Source: Proteobacteria bacterium ST_bin12 (lineage in GTDB: Bacteria; Pseudomonadota; Gammaproteobacteria; Burkholderiales; Methylophilaceae). From it: DNA of 64,000 bases. Below, piece by piece: positions 25,317 through 33,599 of this stretch. The translations under genes and the position numbers were made by a program. The stretch spans positions 1 through 64,000 of the forward strand of contig MSXP01000003.1 of the NCBI GenBank assembly GCA_002083635.1. The letters are read 5' to 3'. The notes under the pieces are model-generated. The model did no database searches. It was not told the origin of the DNA and saw nothing but the letters and a program-made list of their open reading frames with translations. How positions within the stretch are numbered: the first letter of the stretch is position 1; each line of letters begins with the position of its first letter.

Positions 25317-25961
25317 TCAAATCTTTTCTAACCAAGATAATGCAGTTTTTGGCTCAATTCTTTTTCTATAATCCACATCAATAAAGCGCTCTAGTACTAT
25401 TCCATTACTGCTAATTAAATAAGTTGCTGGTACGGGTAATTCAAAACTACTATCACCATTATGTGCAGTTAAATCGATACCAAATGATGAATATATAGGC
25501 CTTAAAGATTCAGATAGTGTAAACACAAGGCCAAATTCTCTAGCGACTTTATTACCTAAATCAGACAATACTGGTATTTTTGGGGCATGATTATTTTGAG
25601 AAATAGCCGAGTAATCGGGCGTTTGAGGTGAGATAGCAATTAAGTTAGCGCCCTTGGCTTTAATAGCAGGTAAATAATCGTATAAACCTTTTAGAGCTAC
25701 ATTGCAAAATGGGCACCACTCTCCACGATAAAATGTCAGTAAAATTGGCCCTTGCTTAAGCAAATCTGCACTTTTAATTAGTTTGCCACTGGCATCAGGC
25801 AGTTCAAATGCTGGAATGCTATCACCAATTTTAAGTGCCAGATTTGCGAGTGGGCTTTTTGCCAACTCGTCATTTGCCTTTTCAATACTAGCAAGTGCTG
25901 CTGGAGGTGCTTTTTGCTTAATTTGTTCAGCTACTGCATCTAATTCTAATTGTAAGCTCAT
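25317..25961 (-). CDS. Peroxiredoxin-like (AhpC/TSA family) protein
   Basis: The 214-residue thioredoxin-fold protein has FYRGEWCPFCNVAL, a CxxC replacing the single peroxidatic Cys context of classic AhpC, plus VLSDLGNKVAREFGL. It belongs to the AhpC/TSA-like group often annotated as peroxiredoxin-like. The leader AGGAG lies 7 nt from ATG 25961, with another ATG at 25964. It begins 18 nt after the sfnB stop on the same strand. Uncoupled flavin monooxygenases release peroxide, so a protective role is reasonable but inferred. Confidence 0.8.
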   Translation of the reverse strand: MSLQLELDAVAEQIKQKAPPAALASIEKANDELAKSPLANLALKIGDSIPAFELPDASGKLIKSADLLKQGPILLTFYRGEWCPFCNVALKGLYDYLPAIKAKGANLIAISPQTPDYSAISQNNHAPKIPVLSDLGNKVAREFGLVFTLSESLRPIYSSFGIDLTAHNGDSSFELPVPATYLISSNGIVLERFIDVDYRKRIEPKTALSWLEKI

Positions 25962-25978
25962 CATATTTCTCCTATTTG

Positions 25979-27223
25979 TCAAATCCAAGGATGACGAGGT
26001 GGGTTAACGCCGTTTAGGCTGTAATTACCAACTGCGTGATATTTCCAGCGCACGGGGTCGTGTAGGGTGTGTGTGCGAGCATTGCGCCAATGACGGTCTA
26101 AATTAAACTCGCCTAAGGTAGAACGCGTACCAGCTAATTCGAATAACTTACTACCCGCCAGTAATGCGGTTTCTGTGCTGAGTACCTTTGCTTCTGCAAC
26201 AGCTATTGAGGCTGCAGCTACGGTTTCTTCATTTGCTTCAATTTGCGCACGGTCAATAAAATCGCCTGCGCGACTTAATAAGGCCTCTGTGGCGTGAATG
26301 CGGATTTGCAGGTCACCGATATCTTTAATGGTGTGAGGGTCGTCATAACCATGCTCAAGCTCTGTATCAATCCATGGACGTGTGTGGTTACGTACAAAAT
26401 ATAACGTATCTTTAAACGCTGCGCGTGCAATACCAGTATCAACCGCCGCTTGGATAATTTGCGCTACTGGACCCATCACGGTAGGGCGGTCAAACGCTAG
26501 GTGGTGTGGTAATACATATTCGGCAGGGATAAATATATTGTCTAGAATAGTGGTGCCGCTGGCCGTTGTGCGCTGACCAAAGCTTGACCAATCATCAATA
26601 ATCGTCAGGCCTTTAGCGCCTTTTTCCACAAATGCCACAATGGTATTGTCGTATTCATCTTTGGCTACCACTGGCACCCAATCCGCTAGTAATGCGCCAG
26701 AAGAATAGAATTTTTTACCAGTGAGTAAGTAGCCGCCCTCAGTTGGTTTAAGGCGCGTTTGCACATCGTTGACGTTTTTGGTGCCTATTTCTGAAAATGC
26801 ATTGCCAAATCTCACGCCTTTTAACACTAAGTCAAAAAAGAATTTTTTCTGAAATTCCGTACCATCTAGTCTCAAGCCTTCCACCATATATAAATGGTTT
26901 TGTGGAATCTGCCCAATGCTAGGGTCGGCTTCAGAGATGATGCTGATGACTTCGGCCAATGTTTTGTTGGCGACAAAAGCACCGCCGTATTCTTTCGGCA
27001 CGGTAATACCCCACAAGCCACTACTAGAAAACAAGTCTAATTCTGCGCGTGGTAGCCGACGCTCTCTGTCGCGCACCGCAGCTTCTTTAGCTATTTCTGT
27101 AGCGACTCTTTTTGCTACTTCAATTGCCTCAGCATCATTTTTAATAATGTATGCATGTGGTCTTGGTGTGACTTTGACATGAGTTTGGCTAGCCTGCTCT
27201 TGCTTTAATGCGGTTTGTGACAT
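25979..27223 (-). CDS. sfnB: SfnB-family sulfur acquisition oxidoreductase
   Basis: This 414-residue acyl-CoA dehydrogenase-fold flavoprotein matches the SfnB pattern: RPHAYIIKNDAEAIEVA at the N-terminus, RDRERRLPRAELDLFSSSGL, GLWGITVPKEYGG, IGQIPQNH, then a C-terminal DRHWRNARTHTLHDPVRWK. SfnB-type genes recur with sulfone and sulfonate utilisation. AAGGAG lies 5 nt before the ATG. A sigma-54-type promoter and shared palindromes face the sfnF/sfnG unit divergently. It is the third such flavoprotein in the island and more distant from the other two. Confidence 0.85.
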   Translation of the reverse strand: MSQTALKQEQASQTHVKVTPRPHAYIIKNDAEAIEVAKRVATEIAKEAAVRDRERRLPRAELDLFSSSGLWGITVPKEYGGAFVANKTLAEVISIISEADPSIGQIPQNHLYMVEGLRLDGTEFQKKFFFDLVLKGVRFGNAFSEIGTKNVNDVQTRLKPTEGGYLLTGKKFYSSGALLADWVPVVAKDEYDNTIVAFVEKGAKGLTIIDDWSSFGQRTTASGTTILDNIFIPAEYVLPHHLAFDRPTVMGPVAQIIQAAVDTGIARAAFKDTLYFVRNHTRPWIDTELEHGYDDPHTIKDIGDLQIRIHATEALLSRAGDFIDRAQIEANEETVAAASIAVAEAKVLSTETALLAGSKLFELAGTRSTLGEFNLDRHWRNARTHTLHDPVRWKYHAVGNYSLNGVNPPRHPWI

Positions 27224-27300
27224 TGCTGCTCCTTATAAAAATCGCTATACATCTTCCTTGACGCGTACCTTGAGCGTGCGCGGAATAATGTTTAATCAAT

Positions 27301-27316
27301 TGCATTTAATATGCCA
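27301..27316 (-). promoter_or_regulatory. Sigma-54-type promoter for sfnB
   Basis: The minus strand reads TGGCAT-ATTAA-ATGCA, one mismatch in the -24 element and the GC kept at -12. It lies about 80 nt before the sfnB start. Confidence 0.5.
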
Positions 27317-27399
27317 ATGATTAAGTAATTGATTTTTATAAGAATATTTATTTTTTGTATTTTGTTAACTGTTTCTACAGCAAATAGATGCTGATGAGT

Positions 27400-27501
27400 T
27401 GCTGGGATAACAGCAGCCAATTAAGTAAATTGCATTGAGTTGACAGGCTTTAGGCTGCGAATTGGAGGCTTTTCCATCATTATTGTGCTGATTTTGCAGC
27501 A
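27400..27501. promoter_or_regulatory. Two further TGCTG-N6-CAGCA palindromes (proposed SfnR sites)
   Basis: Exact copies lie at 27400-27415 and 27486-27501, and a weaker one (ACTG-TTTCTA-CAGC) at 27368-27381. They are centred between the divergent sigma-54 promoters of sfnB and the sfnF/sfnG unit. No gene is seen in this 495-bp gap. Confidence 0.68.
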
Positions 27502-27585
27502 GATAATCAGCAACTGGTATCAATATCAGCATTAATAAAATATCTATTAACTGCATAACTTATTGATATATATAAGTAAAAAATT

Positions 27586-27601
27586 TGGCATAGTTACTGC
27601 T
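27586..27601 (+). promoter_or_regulatory. Sigma-54-type promoter for the FMN reductase-sfnG unit
   Basis: TGGCAT-AGTTA-CTGC has one mismatch in each element and correct spacing, 120 nt before the reductase ATG. Confidence 0.55.
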
Positions 27602-27718
27602 CTATCTATATCAATGCAATAGCAGGGTGTAGCTGTTATACGCTTGAGCGATTTATAACCATTTTTAATTTCACGAAAAAAGATTGATAAAAATGGCCAG
27701 ATTTTATTAGGAGTCACA

Positions 27719-28315
27719 ATGAGTAATAGATTAAAAGTCACCGCTGTATCAGGAAGCTACAAAATTCCATCTAGAACAACGGCCGTTATTGAAGAGTTAA
27801 CGCAAAGATTAGGTAAACAAATTCCAATCGATTTGCATTTGATTGAGCTAAGCAATATTGCTTCTGATTTGGTTGCATCCTTTAACCCAGCAGATTTGCC
27901 AATCGGTGTACAAAACGACATTAAGGCAATTGAAAACGCCGATTTATTGATTGTGGCGACACCAGTTTATCGTGCTTCATACACAGGCTTATTTAAACAT
28001 TTGTTTGATTTGGTTAATTACGAATCATTATTTGATGTGCCAGTTTTGCTGGCGGCAACGGGTGGTAGCGAGCGCCACGCACTGATTATAGACCATGAAT
28101 TACGCCCACTTTTTAGTTTTTTTCAAGCATTAACTTTGCCTGTTGGCGTATACGGAACAGAAGCGGATTTTGTCAATTACAAAGTAAATAACCCCATTTT
28201 AAGCGCACGTATTGATTTGGCCATTGAACGCGCACTGCCTTTGCTTAAGCATCGCGAACTGGTGAAACCTGACTTAGCAACCCACGCTGCTTCTGTCAAA
28301 TTGGCAACCGCATAA
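27719..28315 (+). CDS. NAD(P)H-dependent FMN reductase (SfnF/MsuE/SsuE type)
   Basis: This flavodoxin-like reductase supplies FMNH2 to two-component monooxygenases. The 198-residue protein has the N-terminal phosphate loop GSYKIPSRTTAV, the core ATPVYRASYTGLFKHLFDL and GGSERHAL. AGGAG precedes the ATG by 5 nt, and sfnG follows after 32 nt, the same pairing as Pseudomonas sfnF-sfnG. It probably serves SsuD too, since no other SsuE-type gene lies beside ssuD. Confidence 0.88.
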   Translation: MSNRLKVTAVSGSYKIPSRTTAVIEELTQRLGKQIPIDLHLIELSNIASDLVASFNPADLPIGVQNDIKAIENADLLIVATPVYRASYTGLFKHLFDLVNYESLFDVPVLLAATGGSERHALIIDHELRPLFSFFQALTLPVGVYGTEADFVNYKVNNPILSARIDLAIERALPLLKHRELVKPDLATHAASVKLATA

Positions 28316-28347
28316 CATAACTGAAAAACTGAAATCAGGAGAAAATA

Positions 28348-29451
28348 ATGAGTACATCAAATCATCAACAAGAAGCAGTGAAATTTGCTTACTGGGTGCC
28401 TAACGTGAGTGGCGGCTTAGTAGTGAGTAATATTGAGCAGCGCACCAGCTGGGATTTTGAATACAACAAAAAATTGGCGCAAATTGCCGAAAAAAGTGGC
28501 TTTGAATATGCGTTAAGTCAGATTCGTTTTACTGCTGGTTACGGTGCAGAATTTCAACATGAGTCTGTTTCGTTTTCGCATGCATTATTAGCTGCGACCA
28601 CTAATCTTAAAGTGATTGCTGCCATTTTGCCAGGTCCTTGGAACCCAATTTTGGCGGCTAAACAATTGGCAACTATTGATATTCTGACTCAGGGCCGTGT
28701 TGCAATTAATGTTGTTTCTGGATGGTTTAGAGGTGAGTTTTATGCCATCGGCGAACCTTGGTTAGATCATGACGAACGTTATCGTCGTTCACGCGAATTT
28801 ATTGAAGCACTTAAAGGTATCTGGACGACTGACAATTTTTCATACAGTGGCGATTTTTATCGCTTCCATAACTTTTCATTAAAACCGAAGCCAATTCAAC
28901 AGCCGCATCCGGAAATTTTCCAAGGTGGTAGCTCACGTGCTGCACGTGATAACGCAGCAGCCGTTTCAGATTGGTATTTTACCAATGGCAATACGGTTGA
29001 AGGTATCAAAGCACAAGTGGACGATATTCGCGCCAAGGCTGCAGCTAATAATCATAAAGTGAAGATTGGTGTAAATGCTTTTATCATCGCGCGCGAAACG
29101 GAAGCAGAAGCAAAAGCAGTACTAGAAGAAATTATCGCAAAAGCTAACCCTGATGCGGTGCATGGTTTTGCTCATGAAGTAAAAAATGCAGGAAAGGCCA
29201 GCCCGGAAGGCGAAGGCAACTGGGCTAAGTCGACTTTTGAAGACTTGGTTCAGTATAACGATGGCTTTAAAACCAATTTAATCGGTACGCCACAGCAAAT
29301 CGCCGAACGTATAGTGGAGCTGAAATCAGTCGGCGTAGATTTGGTGCTTTCAGCTTTCTTGCACTTTCAAGAAGAAGTCGCTTACTTTGGTGAAAAAGTG
29401 TTGCCATTAGTGCGTGAGCTTGAATCGAAAAAATTGGCTATTGCAGCCTAA
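28348..29451 (+). CDS. sfnG: FMNH2-dependent dimethyl sulfone monooxygenase SfnG
   Basis: SfnG oxidises dimethyl sulfone to methanesulfinate and formaldehyde. The 367-residue luciferase-family protein carries the SfnG-typical KFAYWVPNVSGGLVVS, QIRFTAGYGAE, HESVSFSHALLA, WNPILAAKQLATID and EGNWAKSTFEDLVQYNDGFK. AGGAG stands 7 nt before the ATG. It lies downstream of the FMN reductase under a sigma-54-type promoter and upstream of an ABC transporter. In a methylotroph the formaldehyde released could enter assimilation directly. Confidence 0.93.
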   Translation: MSTSNHQQEAVKFAYWVPNVSGGLVVSNIEQRTSWDFEYNKKLAQIAEKSGFEYALSQIRFTAGYGAEFQHESVSFSHALLAATTNLKVIAAILPGPWNPILAAKQLATIDILTQGRVAINVVSGWFRGEFYAIGEPWLDHDERYRRSREFIEALKGIWTTDNFSYSGDFYRFHNFSLKPKPIQQPHPEIFQGGSSRAARDNAAAVSDWYFTNGNTVEGIKAQVDDIRAKAAANNHKVKIGVNAFIIARETEAEAKAVLEEIIAKANPDAVHGFAHEVKNAGKASPEGEGNWAKSTFEDLVQYNDGFKTNLIGTPQQIAERIVELKSVGVDLVLSAFLHFQEEVAYFGEKVLPLVRELESKKLAIAA

Positions 29452-29499
29452 TTTTTCAGAAAAAAGTTAACACATTAAATTACTCAAAAAATTTAAAAA

Positions 29500-30705
29500 A
29501 TGATCACAGATACTCTTCCCAATCTGCTCAGCTTTCAGGCTTTTGATAAGCCTTTAAATATAGCGCTTCGCCATAAGCAACTAGGTATTTGGCACGAAAA
29601 GCGTTGGAGTGAGCTGCATCAAGAGTTGCTACAGCTAGTGCAGTTGTTAAAAGAAAAGGGCTTCAAAGAGGGCGATACCTTGTTTTTATTAAGCCACCCG
29701 CGCCCAGAAGCTCTATTGATATCAATAGCTGCACACTGGTTGGGTGGTATTTCTGCGCCGCTAAATCCTTCTTATCAAGACCCTGCTTATGCAGAGACAA
29801 AAGTTTCTGCGCTATTAAAGGCGTTGCAGCCAGCGTTTATATTCGCAGAAAGCCAGTTGCAGGTTGATCAGGTTTTAAATTTAGGCTTATCGCAAAAGCT
29901 TATTATCTATGCAGATGTAAGAGGGTTGTCACATTATAAAGATGAAACGTTGCATGCTTACGCAAGCATCAAGAATACTCAGCCAATTGATTATTTAAAA
30001 CAATTATCAGTCGCCGAACCTGAGCATACAGCTTTTGTATTTTATCGCTTGAATGAAAATGGCAATGTGGATTTTCAAAAGTTGTCACATGCAGAAATGC
30101 TGGCGCAAGGGCGTAAATTAGTGAAGCTAGAAGCATTGAATGAACGTGAAGAAGCGCTGGCAGCGCGTGCTTTTGCAGCAAGTGGGCATGTGCGCTATTT
30201 GTTATCACCTTGGTTATTGGCAGGATTTAAACTTAATTTCCCTGAAAATATTGATACCAGAGATATTGACAGAAGAGAACTCGGGCCAACTTTAGTGGCA
30301 GGCACATCAGCCACGTATCAGCGACTTCACGCGTTGGTTGAATCTCGATTACCACTTGCCAATACCTTGCATAGGCGTTTATTCGATTGGTCAATTTCCA
30401 CCAGCAAAATTGATTTTTCTCTACGTCGTTTAGTTGCTTATTGGCTAGTTGTTCGGCCTTTGCGTGACGTAATTGGCTTTAGTCGCACTAGGGTTCCTTT
30501 ATTAGTCGGTGAAAGATTGCCTGCAAAATCGGCATTATTTTTCGCCTCTATTGGCATTCACGTTAAAAATTGGCCTGATATTGCCGAATGGCAACACACG
30601 AACATCAACGCTAATATTAATCCAAATATCAAAGTAGATACGCAAGTCATTAAAGCGCAAAACAGGTTAGCTCAACAGTTGACGCAAGTTGGAGCGTCAG
30701 CATGA
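29500..30705 (+). CDS. Truncated AMP-binding (acyl-CoA synthetase-like) protein, probably catalytically inactive
   Basis: The 401-residue product resembles the N-terminal part of long-chain acyl-CoA synthetases: WHEKRWSELHQEL, GFKEGDTLFLLSHPRPEAL, SAPLNPSYQDP, and later GPTLVAGTSATYQRLHALVE. The phosphate-binding loop expected after HTAFVFY is replaced by RLNENGNVDFQK, and the frame ends before the Y-G-x-T-E, Asp and catalytic Lys motifs. Family members have 500-650 residues. It overlaps livG by four bases, so it is still translated in the transporter operon. It may be a decayed enzyme or a repurposed binding or structural subunit. Confidence 0.75.
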   Translation: MITDTLPNLLSFQAFDKPLNIALRHKQLGIWHEKRWSELHQELLQLVQLLKEKGFKEGDTLFLLSHPRPEALLISIAAHWLGGISAPLNPSYQDPAYAETKVSALLKALQPAFIFAESQLQVDQVLNLGLSQKLIIYADVRGLSHYKDETLHAYASIKNTQPIDYLKQLSVAEPEHTAFVFYRLNENGNVDFQKLSHAEMLAQGRKLVKLEALNEREEALAARAFAASGHVRYLLSPWLLAGFKLNFPENIDTRDIDRRELGPTLVAGTSATYQRLHALVESRLPLANTLHRRLFDWSISTSKIDFSLRRLVAYWLVVRPLRDVIGFSRTRVPLLVGERLPAKSALFFASIGIHVKNWPDIAEWQHTNINANINPNIKVDTQVIKAQNRLAQQLTQVGASA

Positions 30706-31478
30706 CGACTAGCCAATATTTATTAAGCCTGAATAATATTTCGCTGTCTTTTAAAGGCGTTAAAGCGATTAACAATATTAGTTTCGCAGTGAATCGTGGC
30801 GAAATATGCGCGCTGATTGGTCCAAATGGTGCGGGTAAAAGCTCGCTCTTGAATGTGATTAATGGTGTTTATCAAGCCGATGAAGGTGAAATCACGTTTG
30901 ATGGTGAATCCAAAAAACACATGAGTCCGCATCGTTCTGCGCAGCGCGGTATTGCGCGTACGTTTCAAAATATTGCCTTGTTTAAAGGCATGAGCGTGCT
31001 AGATAACGTATTAACTGGACGCAATCTTAAAGTTAAAAGTAGTTGGGTTGAGCAGGTGTTCAATATTGGCCAAGCGCCGAATGATGCCGTTGTGCAAAGA
31101 AAAAAAGCTGAAGAGATTATTGATTTTCTGAAAATTCAACCCTGGCGTAGCAGTATCGTTGGCAGCCTGCCTTATGGTTTGCAGAAACGTGTAGAACTTG
31201 CGCGCGCATTGGCAGCAGAGCCGAAATTACTGCTATTAGACGAGCCGATGGCTGGTATGAACAGTGATGAAAAGGCCGAAATGAGCCGATTCATCTTAGA
31301 TACACAACGCGAATTTGGCACGACGATTGTGCTGATTGAGCATGATATCAGCGTGGTGATGTCACTATCCAACCACGTGGTGGTTTTAGATTACGGTAAA
31401 AAAATTGGTGATGGCACACCGGATGAAGTGCGGGCGAATCCTGAAGTGATTGCTGCCTATTTAGGCACGAAACACTAA
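30702..31478 (+). CDS. ABC transporter ATP-binding protein, LivG type
   Basis: The 258-residue ATPase of a hydrophobic amino acid-type (HAAT) importer has Walker A GPNGAGKS (40-47), a LivG-like signature LPYGLQKRVE, Walker B LLLLDEPMAGM and the D/H-loop IEHDISVVM. It starts inside the preceding gene's stop region and is 22 nt from the LivH-type permease. Related transporters take up branched-chain amino acids, urea, short amides or aromatics. Placement beside sfnG suggests an organosulfur substrate here. Confidence 0.92.
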   Translation: MTTSQYLLSLNNISLSFKGVKAINNISFAVNRGEICALIGPNGAGKSSLLNVINGVYQADEGEITFDGESKKHMSPHRSAQRGIARTFQNIALFKGMSVLDNVLTGRNLKVKSSWVEQVFNIGQAPNDAVVQRKKAEEIIDFLKIQPWRSSIVGSLPYGLQKRVELARALAAEPKLLLLDEPMAGMNSDEKAEMSRFILDTQREFGTTIVLIEHDISVVMSLSNHVVVLDYGKKIGDGTPDEVRANPEVIAAYLGTKH

Positions 31479-31500
31479 GGCCATTTAAGGGATAGATGCA

Positions 31501-32382
31501 ATGAGTTTTTTCTTTGAAGTATTAACAGGTGGCTTGCTGGCAGGGGTGATGTACTCGCTGGTCGCTATCGGCTTTGTCTTAATTTACAAGGCATCTGGCG
31601 TATTCAATTTCGCACAAGGTTCTATGGTGCTTTTTTCTGCATTGACGTTTGTGAGCTTGCTAGAGCGTGGCGTCCCATTTTGGATTTTATTCCTCATTAC
31701 ATTGACCATTATGCTGGTATTGGCGTGGGCAATAGAACGATTTGTGCTAAGAAAGCTGGTTAATCGCTCACCCATCACCTTATTTATGGCGACATTGGGC
31801 TTAAGTTACATTATTGAAGGCTTGGCGCAAGCCGTTTGGGGTGCACAAGTGCACGCGCTGGATATTGGTGTGAGTGACGAACCGTTTGAAATTTTTGGTA
31901 TGTTGTTGTCACAGTTTGACTTATTCGCCGCGGCAGTTGCAGGTATTTTAGTGGCTGTTCTATCCTTTTTATTCAGCAAAACCCGCACTGGTATTTCATT
32001 GCGCGCAGTAGCAGATGACCAATTAGCTGCATTAGCGGTTGGCATTAAATTGAATCGCCTATGGTTCATCGTTTGGGGCGTGGCAGGCTTTGTGGGTCTG
32101 GTAGCAGGCTTATTGTGGGGCGCGCGCGTTGGTGTGCAATTTTCATTATCGTTGATCGTACTTAAAGCTTTACCCGTATTGATTATCGGCGGATTTACTT
32201 CTATCGGGGGCGCGATTGTTGGCGGCTTGATTATCGGCTCATCCGAAAAATTGGCTGAAATATTTTTAGGCCCTTATATTGGCGGCGGCATAGAGAACTG
32301 GTTTCCGTATGTATTAGCAATGCTATTTTTACTGGTGCGACCATCCGGCATTTTCGGCGAACGTGCCATTGAACGAGTTTAA
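31501..32382 (+). CDS. ABC transporter permease, LivH type
   Basis: The 293-residue membrane protein has eight or so hydrophobic segments, the LivH N-terminal GLLAGVMYSLVAIGFVLIY and FNFAQGSMV, and the coupling-helix region RAVADDQLAALAVGI. The ATG is preceded by GGGAT. It lies between the LivG-type ATPase and the LivM-type permease. Confidence 0.92.
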   Translation: MSFFFEVLTGGLLAGVMYSLVAIGFVLIYKASGVFNFAQGSMVLFSALTFVSLLERGVPFWILFLITLTIMLVLAWAIERFVLRKLVNRSPITLFMATLGLSYIIEGLAQAVWGAQVHALDIGVSDEPFEIFGMLLSQFDLFAAAVAGILVAVLSFLFSKTRTGISLRAVADDQLAALAVGIKLNRLWFIVWGVAGFVGLVAGLLWGARVGVQFSLSLIVLKALPVLIIGGFTSIGGAIVGGLIIGSSEKLAEIFLGPYIGGGIENWFPYVLAMLFLLVRPSGIFGERAIERV

Positions 32383-32397
32383 TGGCTGGGATGAGTG

Positions 32398-33465
32398 ATG
32401 ATATATAGAGAAGCAGGGCAATTTATTACCGATTATCGTGCAGATAAATCGATCTTTCGACTTAAACAAGAGCGCTGGGGATTCTATTTAATATTGGCAA
32501 TCGCGTTCTTATTCGTTCCATTTATTGGCAATGATTACTGGTTTAGTGCCATATTGATTCCGTTTTTAGTATTGTCTTTGGCGGGCTTGGGCTTAAATCT
32601 GCTAACTGGATATGCTGGCCAATTATCACTTGGATCAGCTGCATTTATGGCAGTTGGTGCATTTGCAGCATACAATTTTCATTTGCGCATTGAAGGCTTG
32701 CCATTTTTAATTAGCTTTTTACTGGGTGGATTTACCGCGGCAATCGTTGGCGTTATCTTTGGATTGCCCAGCCTAAGAATCAAAGGCTTTTATCTGCTAG
32801 TTTCAACGCTGGCAGCGCAATTTTTTGTGCTATGGGTTTTTACCAATTTTTCTTGGTTTTCCAATAACAATTCATCTGGTGTGATCACTGCGCCGCAGTT
32901 AATCATTTTTGACCACGATTTCAGCACACCAGTCGGCAGGTATTTGCTCACCTTAGGCATCGTGGTTGCGCTTGGCTTTCTGGCCAAAAGTATAGTGCGT
33001 AGCGAGCTAGGTAGAAACTGGATGGCTGTGCGTGATATGGATACTGCCGCAGCTGTAATTGGTATCTCTATCCCTAAAACTAAGCTATTGGCATTTGGTA
33101 TCAGCTCATTTTTCCTAGGTATCGCAGGCTCGTTATGGGCATTTACCTATCTAGGCACCGTTGAGCCTCACGGGTTTGATCTAACACGTTCTTTTCAGAT
33201 TCTATTCATCATTATTATTGGTGGTATGGGCAGCATTTTAGGCAACTTTTTAGGCGCAGCGTTTATCGTTTTATTGCCCATATTGCTTTCAAATATTTCT
33301 GGGAGTTTATTCGCAGGCGCGATAGATCCAGGTCAATTAGAAAACTTTCAAAAGATTATTTTCGGATCCTTGATTATTTTCTTTTTAATTAAAGAACCAA
33401 GCGGCTTGGCAAAAGTTTGGCAAACATTTAAGCAGCAATCTAGAGTTTGGCCATTGCGTTTTTAG
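32398..33465 (+). CDS. ABC transporter permease, LivM type
   Basis: The 355-residue permease carries LNLLTGYAGQLSLGSAAFMAVGA and VRDMDTAAAVIGISIPKTK, hallmarks of LivM proteins, with about nine membrane segments. The ATG at 32398 is preferred over an adjacent GTG (32395). It closes the membrane part of the operon; the binding protein follows after a 130-nt leader. Confidence 0.92.
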   Translation: MIYREAGQFITDYRADKSIFRLKQERWGFYLILAIAFLFVPFIGNDYWFSAILIPFLVLSLAGLGLNLLTGYAGQLSLGSAAFMAVGAFAAYNFHLRIEGLPFLISFLLGGFTAAIVGVIFGLPSLRIKGFYLLVSTLAAQFFVLWVFTNFSWFSNNNSSGVITAPQLIIFDHDFSTPVGRYLLTLGIVVALGFLAKSIVRSELGRNWMAVRDMDTAAAVIGISIPKTKLLAFGISSFFLGIAGSLWAFTYLGTVEPHGFDLTRSFQILFIIIIGGMGSILGNFLGAAFIVLLPILLSNISGSLFAGAIDPGQLENFQKIIFGSLIIFFLIKEPSGLAKVWQTFKQQSRVWPLRF

Positions 33466-33507
33466 ATTTAAACCAAATTAAACTTTAATTTACAGGAGTA
33501 CTTATCG

Positions 33508-33516
33508 ATGTGTTGA
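33508..33516 (+). other. Two-codon open frame (Met-Cys-stop) with a good Shine-Dalgarno
   Basis: AGGAG (33494-33498) lies nine bases before ATG TGT TGA. It sits in the leader of the periplasmic binding protein gene. It may be chance, an old start remnant, or a Cys-sensing minigene. Confidence 0.2.
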
Positions 33517-33599
33517 TCATCAATTTTCATGAAAAACCAATTTTTATATAACTAAATGATATTAAAAATTATATTGTTAAAATTAAGGAGTATATGTAT

